NCBI RefSeq assembly: GCF_003182135.1
Contig: NZ_QGTL01000010.1
Span: 62,001 to 126,000, forward strand
Length of the DNA stretch: 64,000 nt
Direction: 5' to 3'
Source of the DNA: Nocardia neocaledoniensis
GTDB taxonomy: Bacteria > Actinomycetota > Actinomycetes > Mycobacteriales > Mycobacteriaceae
Numbering within the stretch: position 1 is the first letter of the stretch; each line of letters begins with the position of its first letter. Positions 16,014-28,300 of this stretch are shown in pieces. The notes beneath the pieces were generated by a model, which was not told the origin of the DNA, did not search any database, and saw only the letters and a list, made by a program, of their open reading frames with translations. The position numbers and the translations under genes were made by a program.

Positions 16014-17051
16014 GTGACTTCCGTGGTCGATGCCCCTGATATCGCGTCGAAGGTAGGGCATTACTACCGGGTCGACGACGTCTACGAGGTCGGCCGGGAG
16101 AAGGTCCGCGAATACGCCAGGGCGGTGCAGGATTTCCACCCCGCGCACTGGGACGAGGACGCCGCGACCGCACTCGGCTACCGCGGGCTCGTCGCCCCGC
16201 TGACGTTCACCTCCATCCCGGCGATGGCGGCCAACCGCGCGCTGTTCGAGTCCGTGGTCACCGGCTACGACATGTTCGTGCAGACCGAGCAGGTCTTCGA
16301 GCAGCACAAGCCGATCGTGGCCGGTGACCGGCTCGTGGTCGACGTGGAACTGTCCTCGGTGCGCCGGATCGCGGGCAAGGACCTGATCACCGTCACCAAC
16401 ACCTTCGCCGACGAGTCCGGCGAGACCGTGCACGTCATGCACACGACCGTCGTCGGCATCACCGGTGACGGCGTCGACCCCGCGATCACCGCCGCCGTGG
16501 AGAACGTGATGGTGCACGGGGTCAAGGTGTTCGGCAACGGCGACGCCGCCACCGAGCAGACGGAGACGCCGCTGCGTCCCGAGGGCGAACTCCGCCTCTC
16601 CGCCGAGGGCGTCACCCGGGAACCGGGGACGACGCTGTCGTTCGAGGAGCTGACCGTCGGCGCCGAGCTGCCGATCCGCGCGGCGCGGCTCTCGCGCGGC
16701 GATCTGGTGAACTACGCGGGCGTCTCCGGCGACGGCAACCCGATCCACTGGGACGCCGCCATCGCCGAGCTGGCCGGGCTGCCCGACGTGATCGCGCACG
16801 GCATGCTCACCATGGGGCTGGGCGCCGGTTTCGTCTCGGCGTGGTCGGGCGATCCGGGCGCGGTGACCCGCTACGGCGTGCGCCTGTCGAACATGGTCAT
16901 CGTCGACAAGCAGGCCGGCGGCGAGATCGAGTACACCGGCCGGGTCAAGTCGATCGATCCCGAGACCCGCTCGGCCGTGATCGCGATCGTCGCCAAGTCG
17001 GGTGGTCGCAAGATCTTCGGCCTGGCGACCACCACGCTGCGGTTCCGCTGA
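16014..17051 (+). CDS. Fused HadA/HadB-type (3R)-hydroxyacyl-ACP dehydratase
   Basis: 345 residues from GTG 16014. Two hotdog domains lie in tandem. The first (about residues 15-150) is HadA/FAS1-like (YYRVDDVYEVGREKVREYARAVQDFHPAHW). The second (about 205-340) is MaoC-like and carries the hydratase motif SGDGNPIHWD...IAHGMLTMG with catalytic Asp and His. In mycobacteria HadA and HadB are separate subunits of the FAS-II dehydratase used in mycolic acid elongation; a single fused chain is the form found in Nocardia and relatives. This gene is therefore both an envelope-lipid enzyme and a taxonomic marker. It is convergent with the molybdoenzyme gene, stop to stop. Confidence 0.88.
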   Translation: MTSVVDAPDIASKVGHYYRVDDVYEVGREKVREYARAVQDFHPAHWDEDAATALGYRGLVAPLTFTSIPAMAANRALFESVVTGYDMFVQTEQVFEQHKPIVAGDRLVVDVELSSVRRIAGKDLITVTNTFADESGETVHVMHTTVVGITGDGVDPAITAAVENVMVHGVKVFGNGDAATEQTETPLRPEGELRLSAEGVTREPGTTLSFEELTVGAELPIRAARLSRGDLVNYAGVSGDGNPIHWDAAIAELAGLPDVIAHGMLTMGLGAGFVSAWSGDPGAVTRYGVRLSNMVIVDKQAGGEIEYTGRVKSIDPETRSAVIAIVAKSGGRKIFGLATTTLRFR

Positions 17052-19241
17052 TCAGTGCGGCGCGGCCACCGCGGCCGCGCTGTGCTCGGTGGGCGTGGCC
17101 CCGACGGGTCCCACGCGCACCCAGGTGCTGTTGACCGCCGCCGCCCCCGACAGCGGGTCGGCGCGGTCGGGATCGTGCAGCAGATTCACGTTCACGCCCG
17201 GATGCGCGGCGGCCACCTGCCAGCCGACGCCTGCGCCGCGGTGGCCCCACCCGTGCGGGATGGCGACCACCCCGGCGCGGATGTCGTCGCTGATCTCCAC
17301 GGGCGCCACGATCGCGCCGACGGCCGACTCCACCGACGCCGGATCGCCGTCGGCCAGGCCGCGTTCGGCGGCGTCGGCCGGGTGCATGAGGACGGTGCAC
17401 CGGTCGCGGCCCTTCACCATCGTCTCGATGTTGTGCAGCCAGGAGTTGTTGCTGCGCAGGTGACGTCGGCCGATGAGCTGCAGGTCGTAGCCGGGGTCCT
17501 CGATGGCGTCGGTGTCGTCGAGGACGGCGCGCACCGCGCTCAGGAAGTCCGGCGGCGTCAGGTTCACCTTGCGGTCCTTCGTGCCGATCAGCTCGCGCAG
17601 GCGGGGCACCAGCGGGCCGAGGTCGACCCCGCCGGTTCTGGCGCGAAGACGGTTGACGGTCAACCCTTTCCGGCCCTTGCGCAGCACGCCGTAGGGCCCT
17701 GCCGCGATGGCCGCCGCGGTCAGGCGCAGCGGGCTGAGCTGGTCGAACAGGCCGGTGAGGGCGCGGCCGGTGAAGCGGCGCGCGGGCAGCGGGGTCAGTT
17801 CGGTGATCAGGCGGGCCAGGATCTGCCAGTCCTCGAGGCCGTCGGCGGGCGGGGCGAACACGGCGGCGTCGAAGCGGGCGTTGTTGCGCACGCTGAAGAC
17901 GGGGAACAGCAGGTTGAGGTCCTCGCGTTCGAGCGGGGAGACCGGCGGCAGGATGATGTCGGCGTGCCGGGTGGTCTCGGTGACGTACATGTCGACCGCG
18001 ACGTAGAAGTCGAGGGATTCCAGGGCGTCGTCGAGACGTCCGCGCTGTGGGGTGGACAGCACCGGGTTGCCGGCGTAGGTGATCATGGCCCGGATCCGGT
18101 CGGGTCCCTCGGTGAGGATGTCCTCGGCCAGCGCGGACACCGGCAGTTCACCGCGGAAGGACTTCCTGGTGCCGGATCGGTCGGTCCAGGCGCCGTGGCC
18201 CATGGGCAGGTATTTGCCGTAGCGGGCGGCGTCGACGGGCGGGGTCGCGAACATCTGTCCGCCCGCTCGGTCGAGGTTGCCGGTGACGGCGTTGATCGTG
18301 TTCACCAGCCAGTGCGTGAGGGTTCCGGTGACCTGCAGGCACACCCCGATCCGCGCGTAGAGCACGGCTGACCGCGCGGCGGCGTGTTCGCGGGCCAGGG
18401 TGCGGATGGTGTCGGCGTCGACCCCGGCGTGCGGGGCCATCCGTTCCGGGGTGGTCGCCTCGACCAGGCGCACCAACTCGTCGAAGCCCGAGCACTGCTC
18501 GCCCACGGCCCGTGGGTCGCACAGGTCTTCACCGATCAGCACGTGCAGCATGCCGAGCAGCAGGAACACGTCGCCGCCGGGCCGGACCGCCACGTGCTGG
18601 TCGGCCAGGCGCGCGGTCTCGGTGCGGCGCGGGTCGATGACGACGACGGTGCCGCCGCGCCGACGGACCTCGCTGATGCGGGTGCGCGCGCCGGGCATGG
18701 TGGTGATCGAGCCGTTGGAGACCGCGGGGTTGGCGCCCAGGATCACCAGCCGGTCGGTGCGGTCGATATCGGTGACCGGCATGAGGACGTTGGCGCCGAA
18801 CATGCGCCAGGCGACGAATTCCTGCGGGAACTGGTCGATCGAGGAGGCGGTGAAGAAGTTGCGCGTGAGCAGCGCCATGCGCAGGGCCACGGCGTAGAGC
18901 ACCGAGGAACTGTGCGCGGCCGGATTGCCCATGTACATGCCGATGGCGCTGGGGCCGTGCGCGTGCCGGACCGCGCGCAGGCGCTGGCCGATCTCGCGGA
19001 ACGCCTCGTCCCAGCCGATCGGTGCGAAGGTGTCACCGACCCGGCGGACCGGGGTGCGCAATCGGTCCGGATCGTGGTGCAGACCGCCCATGGCCGTGGC
19101 TTTCGGGCAGATGTAGCCCTTGGACAGCACGTCCTCGGGATTGCCTTCGATCCGGGTGACCCGCTCACCGTCGACCGTCACCAGAATCCCGCAGTGCGCC
19201 TCGCACAGTGTGCACTGCCGGGCGATCGTCTTCGTGTCCAC
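17052..19241 (-). CDS. Molybdopterin-dependent oxidoreductase (formate dehydrogenase / nitrate reductase-like)
   Basis: 729 residues. The N-terminal 4Fe-4S site C-x2-C-x3-C-x27-C (C10, C13, C17, C45) precedes the molybdopterin oxidoreductase domain (PIGWDEAFREIGQRL onward, ANPAVSNGS, DPRRTETARLAD) and a C-terminal dinucleotide-binding domain ending IPHGWGHRGAGVGWQ, where a tail follows. In the position of the molybdenum ligand the sequence reads TASSIDQ, with no cysteine or selenocysteine visible, so classical formate dehydrogenase chemistry is doubtful. There is no Tat signal, so the protein is cytoplasmic. No electron-transfer partner gene lies adjacent. Confidence 0.85.
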   Translation of the reverse strand: MDTKTIARQCTLCEAHCGILVTVDGERVTRIEGNPEDVLSKGYICPKATAMGGLHHDPDRLRTPVRRVGDTFAPIGWDEAFREIGQRLRAVRHAHGPSAIGMYMGNPAAHSSSVLYAVALRMALLTRNFFTASSIDQFPQEFVAWRMFGANVLMPVTDIDRTDRLVILGANPAVSNGSITTMPGARTRISEVRRRGGTVVVIDPRRTETARLADQHVAVRPGGDVFLLLGMLHVLIGEDLCDPRAVGEQCSGFDELVRLVEATTPERMAPHAGVDADTIRTLAREHAAARSAVLYARIGVCLQVTGTLTHWLVNTINAVTGNLDRAGGQMFATPPVDAARYGKYLPMGHGAWTDRSGTRKSFRGELPVSALAEDILTEGPDRIRAMITYAGNPVLSTPQRGRLDDALESLDFYVAVDMYVTETTRHADIILPPVSPLEREDLNLLFPVFSVRNNARFDAAVFAPPADGLEDWQILARLITELTPLPARRFTGRALTGLFDQLSPLRLTAAAIAAGPYGVLRKGRKGLTVNRLRARTGGVDLGPLVPRLRELIGTKDRKVNLTPPDFLSAVRAVLDDTDAIEDPGYDLQLIGRRHLRSNNSWLHNIETMVKGRDRCTVLMHPADAAERGLADGDPASVESAVGAIVAPVEISDDIRAGVVAIPHGWGHRGAGVGWQVAAAHPGVNVNLLHDPDRADPLSGAAAVNSTWVRVGPVGATPTEHSAAAVAAPH

Positions 19242-19374
19242 GCTGACCCCATCCTTCGCCGAACCGCTCGATCCACGCTAGCGCGGCCGACCCGTCCGGG
19301 AGATCCGTCCACGGTCGGAGATTCCGCCGATCACCGTGGTGGCGTGGGCTATTCGTCCTGCAGATCCGGCGCGG

Positions 19375-22300
19375 TCACCATCGTTGCCGGAGCGTGGCCG
19401 CGATGACGCGCAGGGCGTTGTCGTCGGTCATGCGCCAGTGGGTGGCGTCGACGGGCCGGTTGTGCACCGGGCCGGTGACCGCCGTGGTCCAGGACGAGGC
19501 GCCCGTCGAGCCGGTCGGGTCGTCGTGGGCGGCGGTGAAATAGGTGAGGGCGCCGTCGAACACGCGGGGGCGGTAGGCGGCGTCGAGGGCGAGCGAGGCG
19601 ATCGCGGCGTCGACGATCCGGTCGAGCCGGGCCGGATCGAGCGCGACCTGGGGCGCGGAGCGTTCACACAGCTCGCGCACCAGGTGCCGCGGCTCGAGGT
19701 CCTGTGCGGCGTCGTCGCCGGCGAAGCCGCCGAGCAGATCCGCCGCGGTCACGGCGCCGACGGTGTGCTCGGCCGAGGCCACGGTCAACCGGGAGTCGAG
19801 CATGGCCAGCAGCGCGACCTGGTCGCCTTCGTCCTGGAGTTGCACGGCCATGGCGTGGGCGATGACACCGCCGAGCGACCACCCGAGCAGGTGATACGGG
19901 CCCTCGGCCTGCACTTCCCGGATCTGCTTGACGTAGAGCCGGGCCCAGTCCTCGATCGAATCCGGCAGCGGCTCCGCGGCGTTCAGGGCCGGTGACTGCA
20001 GCCCGTAGAGGGGTCGGTCCGGGTCGAGGTGCGCGGCCAGGCCACCGAAGGACCAGGCCACCCCGCCGATCGGGTGCACACAGAACAGCGGTTCGCGCGT
20101 GCCCGTCGGGCGCAACGGCAGCAGCACGTCGAAGGCGGTGTCGGCGCTCTGGGCGGCCTGCGCCGCGACGACTCCGGCCGGGGTGGGCGCGGTGAAGATC
20201 GCGGTGACCGGCACGGTGGCGCCGAGTGCGCCGCCGAGGCGGGCCGCGAGCCGGGTGGCGCTGAGGGAGGTGCCGCCGAGTTCGAAGAAGTGGTCGTCGA
20301 GCCCGACCCGGTCCACGCGCAGGATCTCGGCGAAGATGTCGCACACCCGCTGCTCGAGTTCGGTGCCGGGCGCTCGGTAGGCGCGGGCGGCCAGTTCCGG
20401 CGCGGGCAGCGCGGCGCGGTCGAGTTTGCCGACCGAGGTCAACGGCACGGCGTCGAGGACCACCACGGTGGCGGGAACCATGTGCGAGGGCAGCGTCTTC
20501 GCGGCCTGGTCGAGGAGGTCGGCGACGACGACGTCGTGTCCGGGTTCGGGCACGACATAGGACACGAGCACGGTCGCGCCCGCCTGGTTCTCCCGGCCGA
20601 CCGTGACCGCGAAACCGACGTCGGCGTGTTCGGCGAGCACGGCGTCGATCTCCGTGGTTTCGATGCGGTAGCCGCGGATCTTGAGCTGGAAGTCGGTGCG
20701 CCCCCGGTATTCCAGCTCCCCTTCGGCGGTCCACGCCGCCAGGTCGCCGGTGCGGTAGAGGCGGGTGCCCGCCCGGAACGGGTTGGCCACGAAGCGTTCC
20801 GCGGTGAGATCGGGGCGGTCCAGGTAGCCCGAGGCCAGCTGGGTCCCGGCCAGGTAGAGCTCGCCGGGTACCCCGGCGGGGACGGGCCGCAGGCGCGCGT
20901 CCAGGACATAGACCTGGCTGTTCCACACCGGCCGCCCGATCGGGACGGTCTCGGTGTCGACGTCACGGACGTGATGGCTGGTGATGGACACGGCGGCCTC
21001 GGTGGGCCCGTACACGTTGAACAGGGCGGTGCCCGGCGCGGCGGCGCTGAACCGGCGCACGAGGGCGGGCGGCAGGGCCTCACCGATCGCGAGCACCCGC
21101 CGGACCGCGGCCGGGAACGGCACGGTGAGCAGGGCGTCGAGCAGGGACGGCACCGTGTGCAGGGTGGTGACGCCTTCGCGGCGCATCAGCTCGGCGAGGT
21201 GGTGCGGGTCCCGGTGACCGTCGGGTGCGGCGAGCACCAGCCGTGCGCCGCAGACCGCGGTCGACCAGAACTCCCAGACCGACAGGTCGAAGCTCGCCGC
21301 CGTCTTCACCAGCACCGAATCCTGGGCGGTGAGCCCGAATTCGGCTGTCTTCCAGCGCAGTTGGTTCACGATCGCGGCATGGGAGACGGCGACGCCCTTC
21401 GGGCGGCCGGTCGAACCGGAGGTGAAGATCACGTAGGCGGTGTTCGCGGCGCGCAACGGCGCGATCCGGTCGAGATCGGTGAGCGGGTCGGACCGGAACT
21501 GCGTCAGGTCGAGCCGGTCGACGGCGAGCACGGCATTGCCCGGCGCGCTGAATCCGGTGGCGGTGTCGGTGAGGACCAGCAGCGGGACGGCGGTGTCGAG
21601 GACGTGGGCGTGCCGGGCCGCGGGCTGATCGGGGTCGATCGGCACGTAGGCCCCGCCCGCGGCGGCGACCGCGTACATGGCCACCACGAGTTCGGGGCCG
21701 CGGCGCATCGCCAGCGCGACCCGCGTCTCCGGGCCGACCCCCGCGGCGACGAGATGACGGGCCAACCGGTTGACCCGCGCGTCCAGTTCCGCGAAGCTCC
21801 AGCGGGTGTCGCCGGCGACCAGGGCGAGGTTTTCGGGGCCCGCGGCGACCGTGTCGGCGAACAGCGACGCGAGCGTGGCGCGTGGATCGCCGTGGCGGGC
21901 GGTGCGATTCCAGGTGTCGAGGATGGTGCTCCGCTCGGCGGGGGCGAGGACGTCGACGGTGTGGATCGGCGCGGTCGGGTCGGCGGTCACGGCGGTGAGG
22001 AACCGGGTGAAGCGGTCGAGGAACCCGCGCACCGTCGCCGCGTCGAACAGGTCGGTGGCGAAGGTGCAGTGGCCGCTGATGCCCGCGGGGGCACCGTCGG
22101 CGTCGTAGCTGTCGGCCAGGATCAGGTGCAGGTCGAACTGGGACAGCGCGCGGTCCAGTTCCACCGAGGTCACCTCGATGCCGGGCAGGTCCATCCGCAC
22201 CTGGGCCAGGTTCTGGAACGACAACCCCACCTGGAACAGCGGATGCCGGGCCGTGGACCGAGCGGGGTTGAGCGCCTCCACGAGTTGCTCGAACGGGATG

Positions 22301-25300
22301 TCGGCGTGGGCGAAAGCCCGCAGGTCGCTCTCGCGCTGCCGGGTCAGGTGCGTGCCGAAACCGGCGTCGTGGTCGACGCGGGTCCGGAAGACCAGGGTGT
22401 TGACGAACATGCCGATCAGGTCGTCGAGCGCGGATTCACCGCGTCCGGCGACCGGGATGCCGATGGCGATGTCGGTGGTGCCCGCCAGCCGGGCCAGGAC
22501 CACGGCCAGGGCCGTGTGGACGGCCATGAACAGGGTGGCGCCGTAGGCGCGGGCCAGGTCGGTGAGCGCGGCGTGGGTGGCGGCGTCGAGCGTGAGTGGC
22601 ACGCGGCCGCCGGCGTAGGTCTGGATCGCCGGACGCGGACGGTCCCGCGGCAGGTCGAGCTGGTCGGGCAGCCCGGCCAGCTCCCGCCGCCAGTAGGCGA
22701 TCTGTTCGGCGGCGGTGGACGCGGGATCGGTGTCCTCGCCCAGGAGCAGTCGCTGCCACAGCGCGTAGTCGGCGTACTGCACGGGCAGCGGTTCCCAGGT
22801 CGGCGCCGTGCCCTGCGCGCGGGCGGTGTAGGCGGTGACCAGGTCTCGGGTCAGTGGTCCGCCGGAGAAGCCGTCGCCGCTGATGTGGTGCACCGTCATC
22901 GCCAGCACGTGCTCGCCGGGCGCGACGCGGAACAGGCAGGCGCGCAACGGCACTTCGCCGGTCACGTCGAACACGGTCGACACCAGCCGGGCCACCGCCG
23001 CATCGGTGTCGTCGACGGTCTCCACCCGCAGCGTCGGTACCTCGGGGTGGTCGGGCGCGAGGATCACCTGCGCGGGCGCCTCGTCGACGGACGGGTAGCG
23101 GGTACGCAGGATCTCGTGGCGGGCCACCACATCGCCGAAGGCGCGGCGCAGCGCCTCGGTGTCGAGCGCGCCGGTCAGGCGCAGCACGACCGGGATGTTG
23201 TAGGCCGCGGTGCGGGTGTCGAACCGGTTCAGGAACCACATGCGCTGCTGCGCCGGAGACAGCGGGATCCGGTCGGGGCGCGGCATCCCGCGCAGGGCGG
23301 GCCGGCGATCGGCGCGGGTCAGGCGCGCGAGCTCGGCGGCGCACGCGGCGACCGTGGGGGCGGCGAACAGCACCCGCACCGGCACCCGCAGTTCGACGGC
23401 CGCGCCGAGACGGGCGGTGAGGCGGGTGGCGAGCAGGGAGTTGCCGCCGCGGTCGAAGAAGTCGTCGTCGGCGCCGACCCGGTCGACACCGAGCACGTCG
23501 GCGAACACCGCGGCGACGGTGCGTTCCAGCGCGGTCGAGGGTTCCCGGTAGGGGCGGGCGGTGAAACTCGGCGCGGGCAGGGCGGTGCGGTCGAGTTTGC
23601 CGGCCCCCGAGAGCGGGATCCGGTCGAGCACGACGATCGCGGCCGGCACCAGGTGCGCGGGGAGCAGCGCCGATGCCCAGCCGGTGACGGCGGCGGGGTC
23701 GATGTCGCTGCCGGTCACATACGACACCAGCACGGTCTCCCCGGCGGGGTTGCGGGCGCCGACGGTGACGGCGACCGCGATCTGCGGATGCCGGGTCAGG
23801 ACGGCGTCGACCTCGCCCGGTTCGATGCGGAAACCGCGGATCTTGATCTGGAAGTCGGTGCGCCCCAGGTATTCCAGCTCCGGGGAGTCGCCGGCCGGTA
23901 CCCAGCGGACCTGGTCGCCGGTGCGGTAGAGCCGTTCGCCCGCGCTCCACGGATTCGCGACGAATCGGTGCGCGGTCGTGGCGGGGCGGCCGTGATAGCC
24001 GCGCGCGAGGGCGGGCCCGGCCAGGTACAGCTCACCGGCGACACCGACGGGCACCGGACGCAGCCGGGCGTCGAGGACCAGGGCTCGCACGCCGGGAACC
24101 GGGCGCCCGATCGTGACCTGTTGTCCGGCACGCAGACTGGCGTAGGTGGCGCCGATGGTGGCTTCGGTCGGACCGTATCCGTTGAGGAAGTAGCGGCCGG
24201 GCTGCCAGGCGGCCAGCAGGTCGGCGGAGCTCGCTTCGCCGCCCGCGGACACGCACACCAGATCGGGCAGGGCCGCCGGATCGAGGGTGCCGAGCAGGGC
24301 GGGGGTGATGATCGTGTGCGTCACCCGTTCGGTGCGCAGCAGGTCGTCGAGTTCGGCGCCGCCGACCGTGTCCGGTGGCGCGATCACCAGGGTGGCGCCG
24401 CGGTGGAAGGCCGTGCCGATCTCCTCGATGGACTGGTCGAAGCTGGGCGAGCACACGTGCAGCATCCGGTGGTCGTGGCGCAGCCCCATCAGGTTGGCCG
24501 AGTGCGCGACCAGCGCGCCGAGTCCGGCGTGAGTGACCGCGACGCCCTTGGGCAGACCGGTCGAGCCGGAGGTGTAGATGAGATAAGCGGCGTGGTCGTG
24601 GCGGATCGACGCGCGCCGGTCGCGATTGCGCACCGGGGTGCAGGCGCGCGCGGCGACGCGGGCGCGCACGTCGGCGTCGTCGAGCAGCAGCCACCGCACG
24701 GCGCCGGCGTGCGCGGGACGGTGCGTGGCGAGGCTGACGCCGTGGGTGGCGCCGGAGTCGTCGAGCATGTGCCGCACCCGGTCGGCGGGGTAGGTGGGGT
24801 CCACCGGCAGGTAGACGCCACCGGCTTTCGCGACGGCCCAGAACGCCAGGATCGCCTCGTAGGAGCGGGGGATGGCGACGGCGACCACGGTTTCGGGCCC
24901 GACGCCGTCGGCGATGAGGACGCGCGCCAGGCGGGCGGAGTCCTCGTCGAGGGTGCCGTAGGTGATCTCGCGGCCGTTGTCGCGCACCGCGATCCGCTGC
25001 TGGCCGTAGCCGGTGCCGCGGACCAGGATCTCGGGCAGGGTACCGGTGACCGGCGGGGCGGCGCCGTCACCGAGGTGCGGCAGCGCCGCGGCTTCGACAG
25101 GGTCGGTCAGCGGCAGGTCCCCCACCGGGGTCTCGGGCCGCCGGGCCGCGGCGGCGAGCAGCAGCACCAGTCGCCGGAGCAGGTCGGTCACGGTGGCGTC
25201 GTCGAATACTGTTCGGGCGTAATCGATCTCGACAGTCGGCTGGTCTTCGGGCGCGGTGATGACGAGGTCACCGGACTGGCCGGGGCCGCCGAGCGACACC

Positions 25301-28300
25301 TGGGTCAACGCGGCGGTGTCCGTGAGGCCGAGCAGGGCGGAGAGTTCCGGCAGCGAAGGACCGACATGCGTGTGCGCCTCGCGCTCGAGGTCCCGCGAGC
25401 GCGTGAGCAGCTCGTGGAACGGGGTCGCGGGGTCGACCAGGGTGCGCAAGGGGAGCGGGCCCGGGGCCGTGATGAGGATGTCGTCGCGGCCGGTGAGGCG
25501 GGCGAGCAGCACGGCGGTGGCGGTCCTGATCACCGTGTGCCGGCTGACGCCCGCGGATTCGGCGAGTGCCCGCGCATCCTGATGCGTGGGCTCCGGTAGC
25601 GGCTGCTGTGCTCGTCCGCGACCGTCGCCCTCCCCATGTTGCCCGGGCAGTACGAGGCGGGCGGGCAGATCGGCCAGGGCGTGCCGCCAGTAGCGGGCGT
25701 GCCCGATCGGGTCGGCGACCTCGGCCAGCCCCCGGATCGGGTCGGTCGCGGGAGTGGCGATCAGCTGCTCGAGCGCGGTGCGGAGGCGGTCGGTGACTGC
25801 CCGCGCCGTCACCTCGGCGACGAGGTCGCGCCGGTACTTGATCTGCACCCGGGTGCGGGCGCCGAGAAACACCAGCACCGTGATCGGGTAGTGCGTGTGG
25901 TCGGCGCCGCGCAGGTCCTCCACGCGCAGATCGTCGAGCGCGCCACTGGCCGCCCGCAGCCCCTCGACATCGACCGGATAGGACTCGAAGGCGAGCATGG
26001 TGTCGAACAGCTCGCCGTGCCCGGCCACGCGCTGGATCGCGCCCAGCCCCAGATGATGGTGATCGAGCAAAGCGGCCTGTTCGGTCTGCACCGCGCGGAC
26101 CAGTTCGCCCGCGGTGCCGTCCGTGATCCGCACGCGCACGGGCACCGCGTCGACGAACAGGCCGATCATGTCGCCCACGCCGTCGAGCTGCGGCGGCCGC
26201 CCCGAGATGGTGGCGCCGAAGACGACCTCGTCGCGGCCGGTGCACGCGGCGACGACCAGCCCCCACGCGGTCTGAAACACGGTGTTCGGGGTGACCTCGG
26301 AAGCGACGGCGAAATCGGTCAGCGCGGCGGTCGCGGCGGTGTCGAAGTCGAATTCGCACAGCCCGAAACCGGTACCGGTCGCCGGCGGCCACCGCAGCTC
26401 GGGTGCCAGCACTGTCGGGCGCACGCCGGTGAGCGCCCGGGCCCACGCCTGCTCGGCGGCGGCCCGGTCCTGCCGGGTGAGCCAGGCCAGATAGTCGCGG
26501 TACGGGCGCACGGCGGGCAGTGGTGCCGCGTCGCCGTCGGTCGTGTAGAGGACCAGCAGTTCCTTCATCAGCAACGGCATCGACCAGCCGTCGAGCAGGA
26601 TGTGGTGGCCGGTCAGCACGAGCAGGCTGCGTCCGGAATCGGTGCGGTACACCGTGAATCGCAGCAGCGGCGCGATCGTCGGATCGAAGACCGTGCGCTG
26701 ATCGGCGGCCAGCAGCTCGGCGATCGCGGTGTCGGCGACCTCGGACACCAGGCGCACGGGTGCTCGCACGCCGTCGGCCACCACCTGCACCGGGATGCCC
26801 TCGGCAGTGGTGACGAAGGCCGCGCGCAGATTCGCGTGCCGGTCGAGCACCGTCTGGGCGGCCCGCCGCAGCCGCGCGAGGTCGAGCTCGCCGGTCAGTT
26901 CGGCGACGAGCTGGATGACGTAGGCGTGCACCGATTCCTCGAGCAGTTCCCCCAGCGCCAGCAGCGAATGCTGCAGCGGTGAGAGCGGCAGCACATCCGC
27001 GAGCCCGGGGTGGGTGTGCCGCCAGCGGTCGAGGTCGTGCTGGGTCACCGGCACCAGCGCGACATCCGAGGGTGTCAGCCCGCCCGCCGCCGGATCACTC
27101 AGGTGCGCGGCGAGTGCGGTGAGCTGCGCGACCCATTCCTCGGCGAGCTCGCGCACGGCGGTGTCGTCGAGAATGCCGGTGGCGTAGCGGAATCCGGCCT
27201 CCAGGCAGGGGCCCGACTCGGTGGTGACCGCGATGGCGTTGATGTCGAGGACGGCGTGGGCGGGCAGGTCCGGTCCGTGGTCGACGGCGATCTCGCCCAG
27301 GTCGCCGGTGGGCAGCCAGGCGGTGTCGGCGGTCTCGGCGCCGGTGGTGGCCCGGCCCAGATAGTTGAAGCCGATCTGCCCGATCTCGCCGGGCAGCCGG
27401 TGGGGTCGGTCCCGGTCGTGACGCAGCAGCCCGAAACCGATGCCGTGGTCGGGCACCGCGAGCACCTGTTCCTTGACGGTGCGCATCGTCGCGGCGAGGG
27501 TCTCGGCGCTGCCGTCGTCGGCGACGCCGGTCAGGTCGAGGACGAGGGGATGGACGCTGGTGAACCAGCCCACGGTCCGGGTCAGATCCGCGCCGGGCAC
27601 CACGTCGTCGACGCGGCCGTGGCCCTCGAGCCGGAGGCGGACGGTGTCGGTGGCGATCCCGCGGCGGGCACGCCACCGGCGCACCGCCACGGCGAGCGCG
27701 GCCAGCAGGGCGTGATCGGGGCCTGCCCGGTAGGCGGCGGGCAGGGCCGTCAGCAGCGTGTCGCTCACCTCGACCGGGACCCGGACCGTGAGCGAGCGCG
27801 TGCTCGCCTCGGTGTCGCGGGTCCGGTCGAGCGCGCGGGCGCCGAGGAGGGGGTCGGGAGTGTCCAGGACCCGCCGCCAGTAGTCGAATTCGGCGGAACG
27901 GTCGGTCTCGGCCAGGCCGTGCGCCCAGCGGCGGAACGAGGTCACGACCGGGGCCAGGCTGATCGGTCGGCCGGCGCTGTACTGCGCCCACGCGAGCACG
28001 AGATCGGGCAACAGGATTCGCCACGACACGCCGTCGATCGCGTAGTGGTGCGCGGCCACGGCCAGCACGTCCTGGGCGTCGCCGCGCCGCACCCAGGTGC
28101 AGGCGAGCATGCGGCCGGCGGCCGGGTCAAGGGCCGACAGCGCGGAATCCATGGCGGCACTGCCGATGCGGGTGAGTTCGGGGCCGTCGGCGTGGCCCGC
28201 GTCGAGTTCGGTCACGAGCTCGTCGGCGTCGACGGCGCCGGGCGCGAGTACCTCCCACTGCCACCGGTCGCCGTCCTGGAACAGGCGCGAACGCAACATG

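Noticed and set aside
20029..25599. 1856-codon open frame on the + strand inside the NRPS
   Set aside because: It is the antisense shadow of the NRPS. In such GC-rich sequence, stop codons are rare in this frame, and its translation is Arg/Gly/Gln-rich without any domain.
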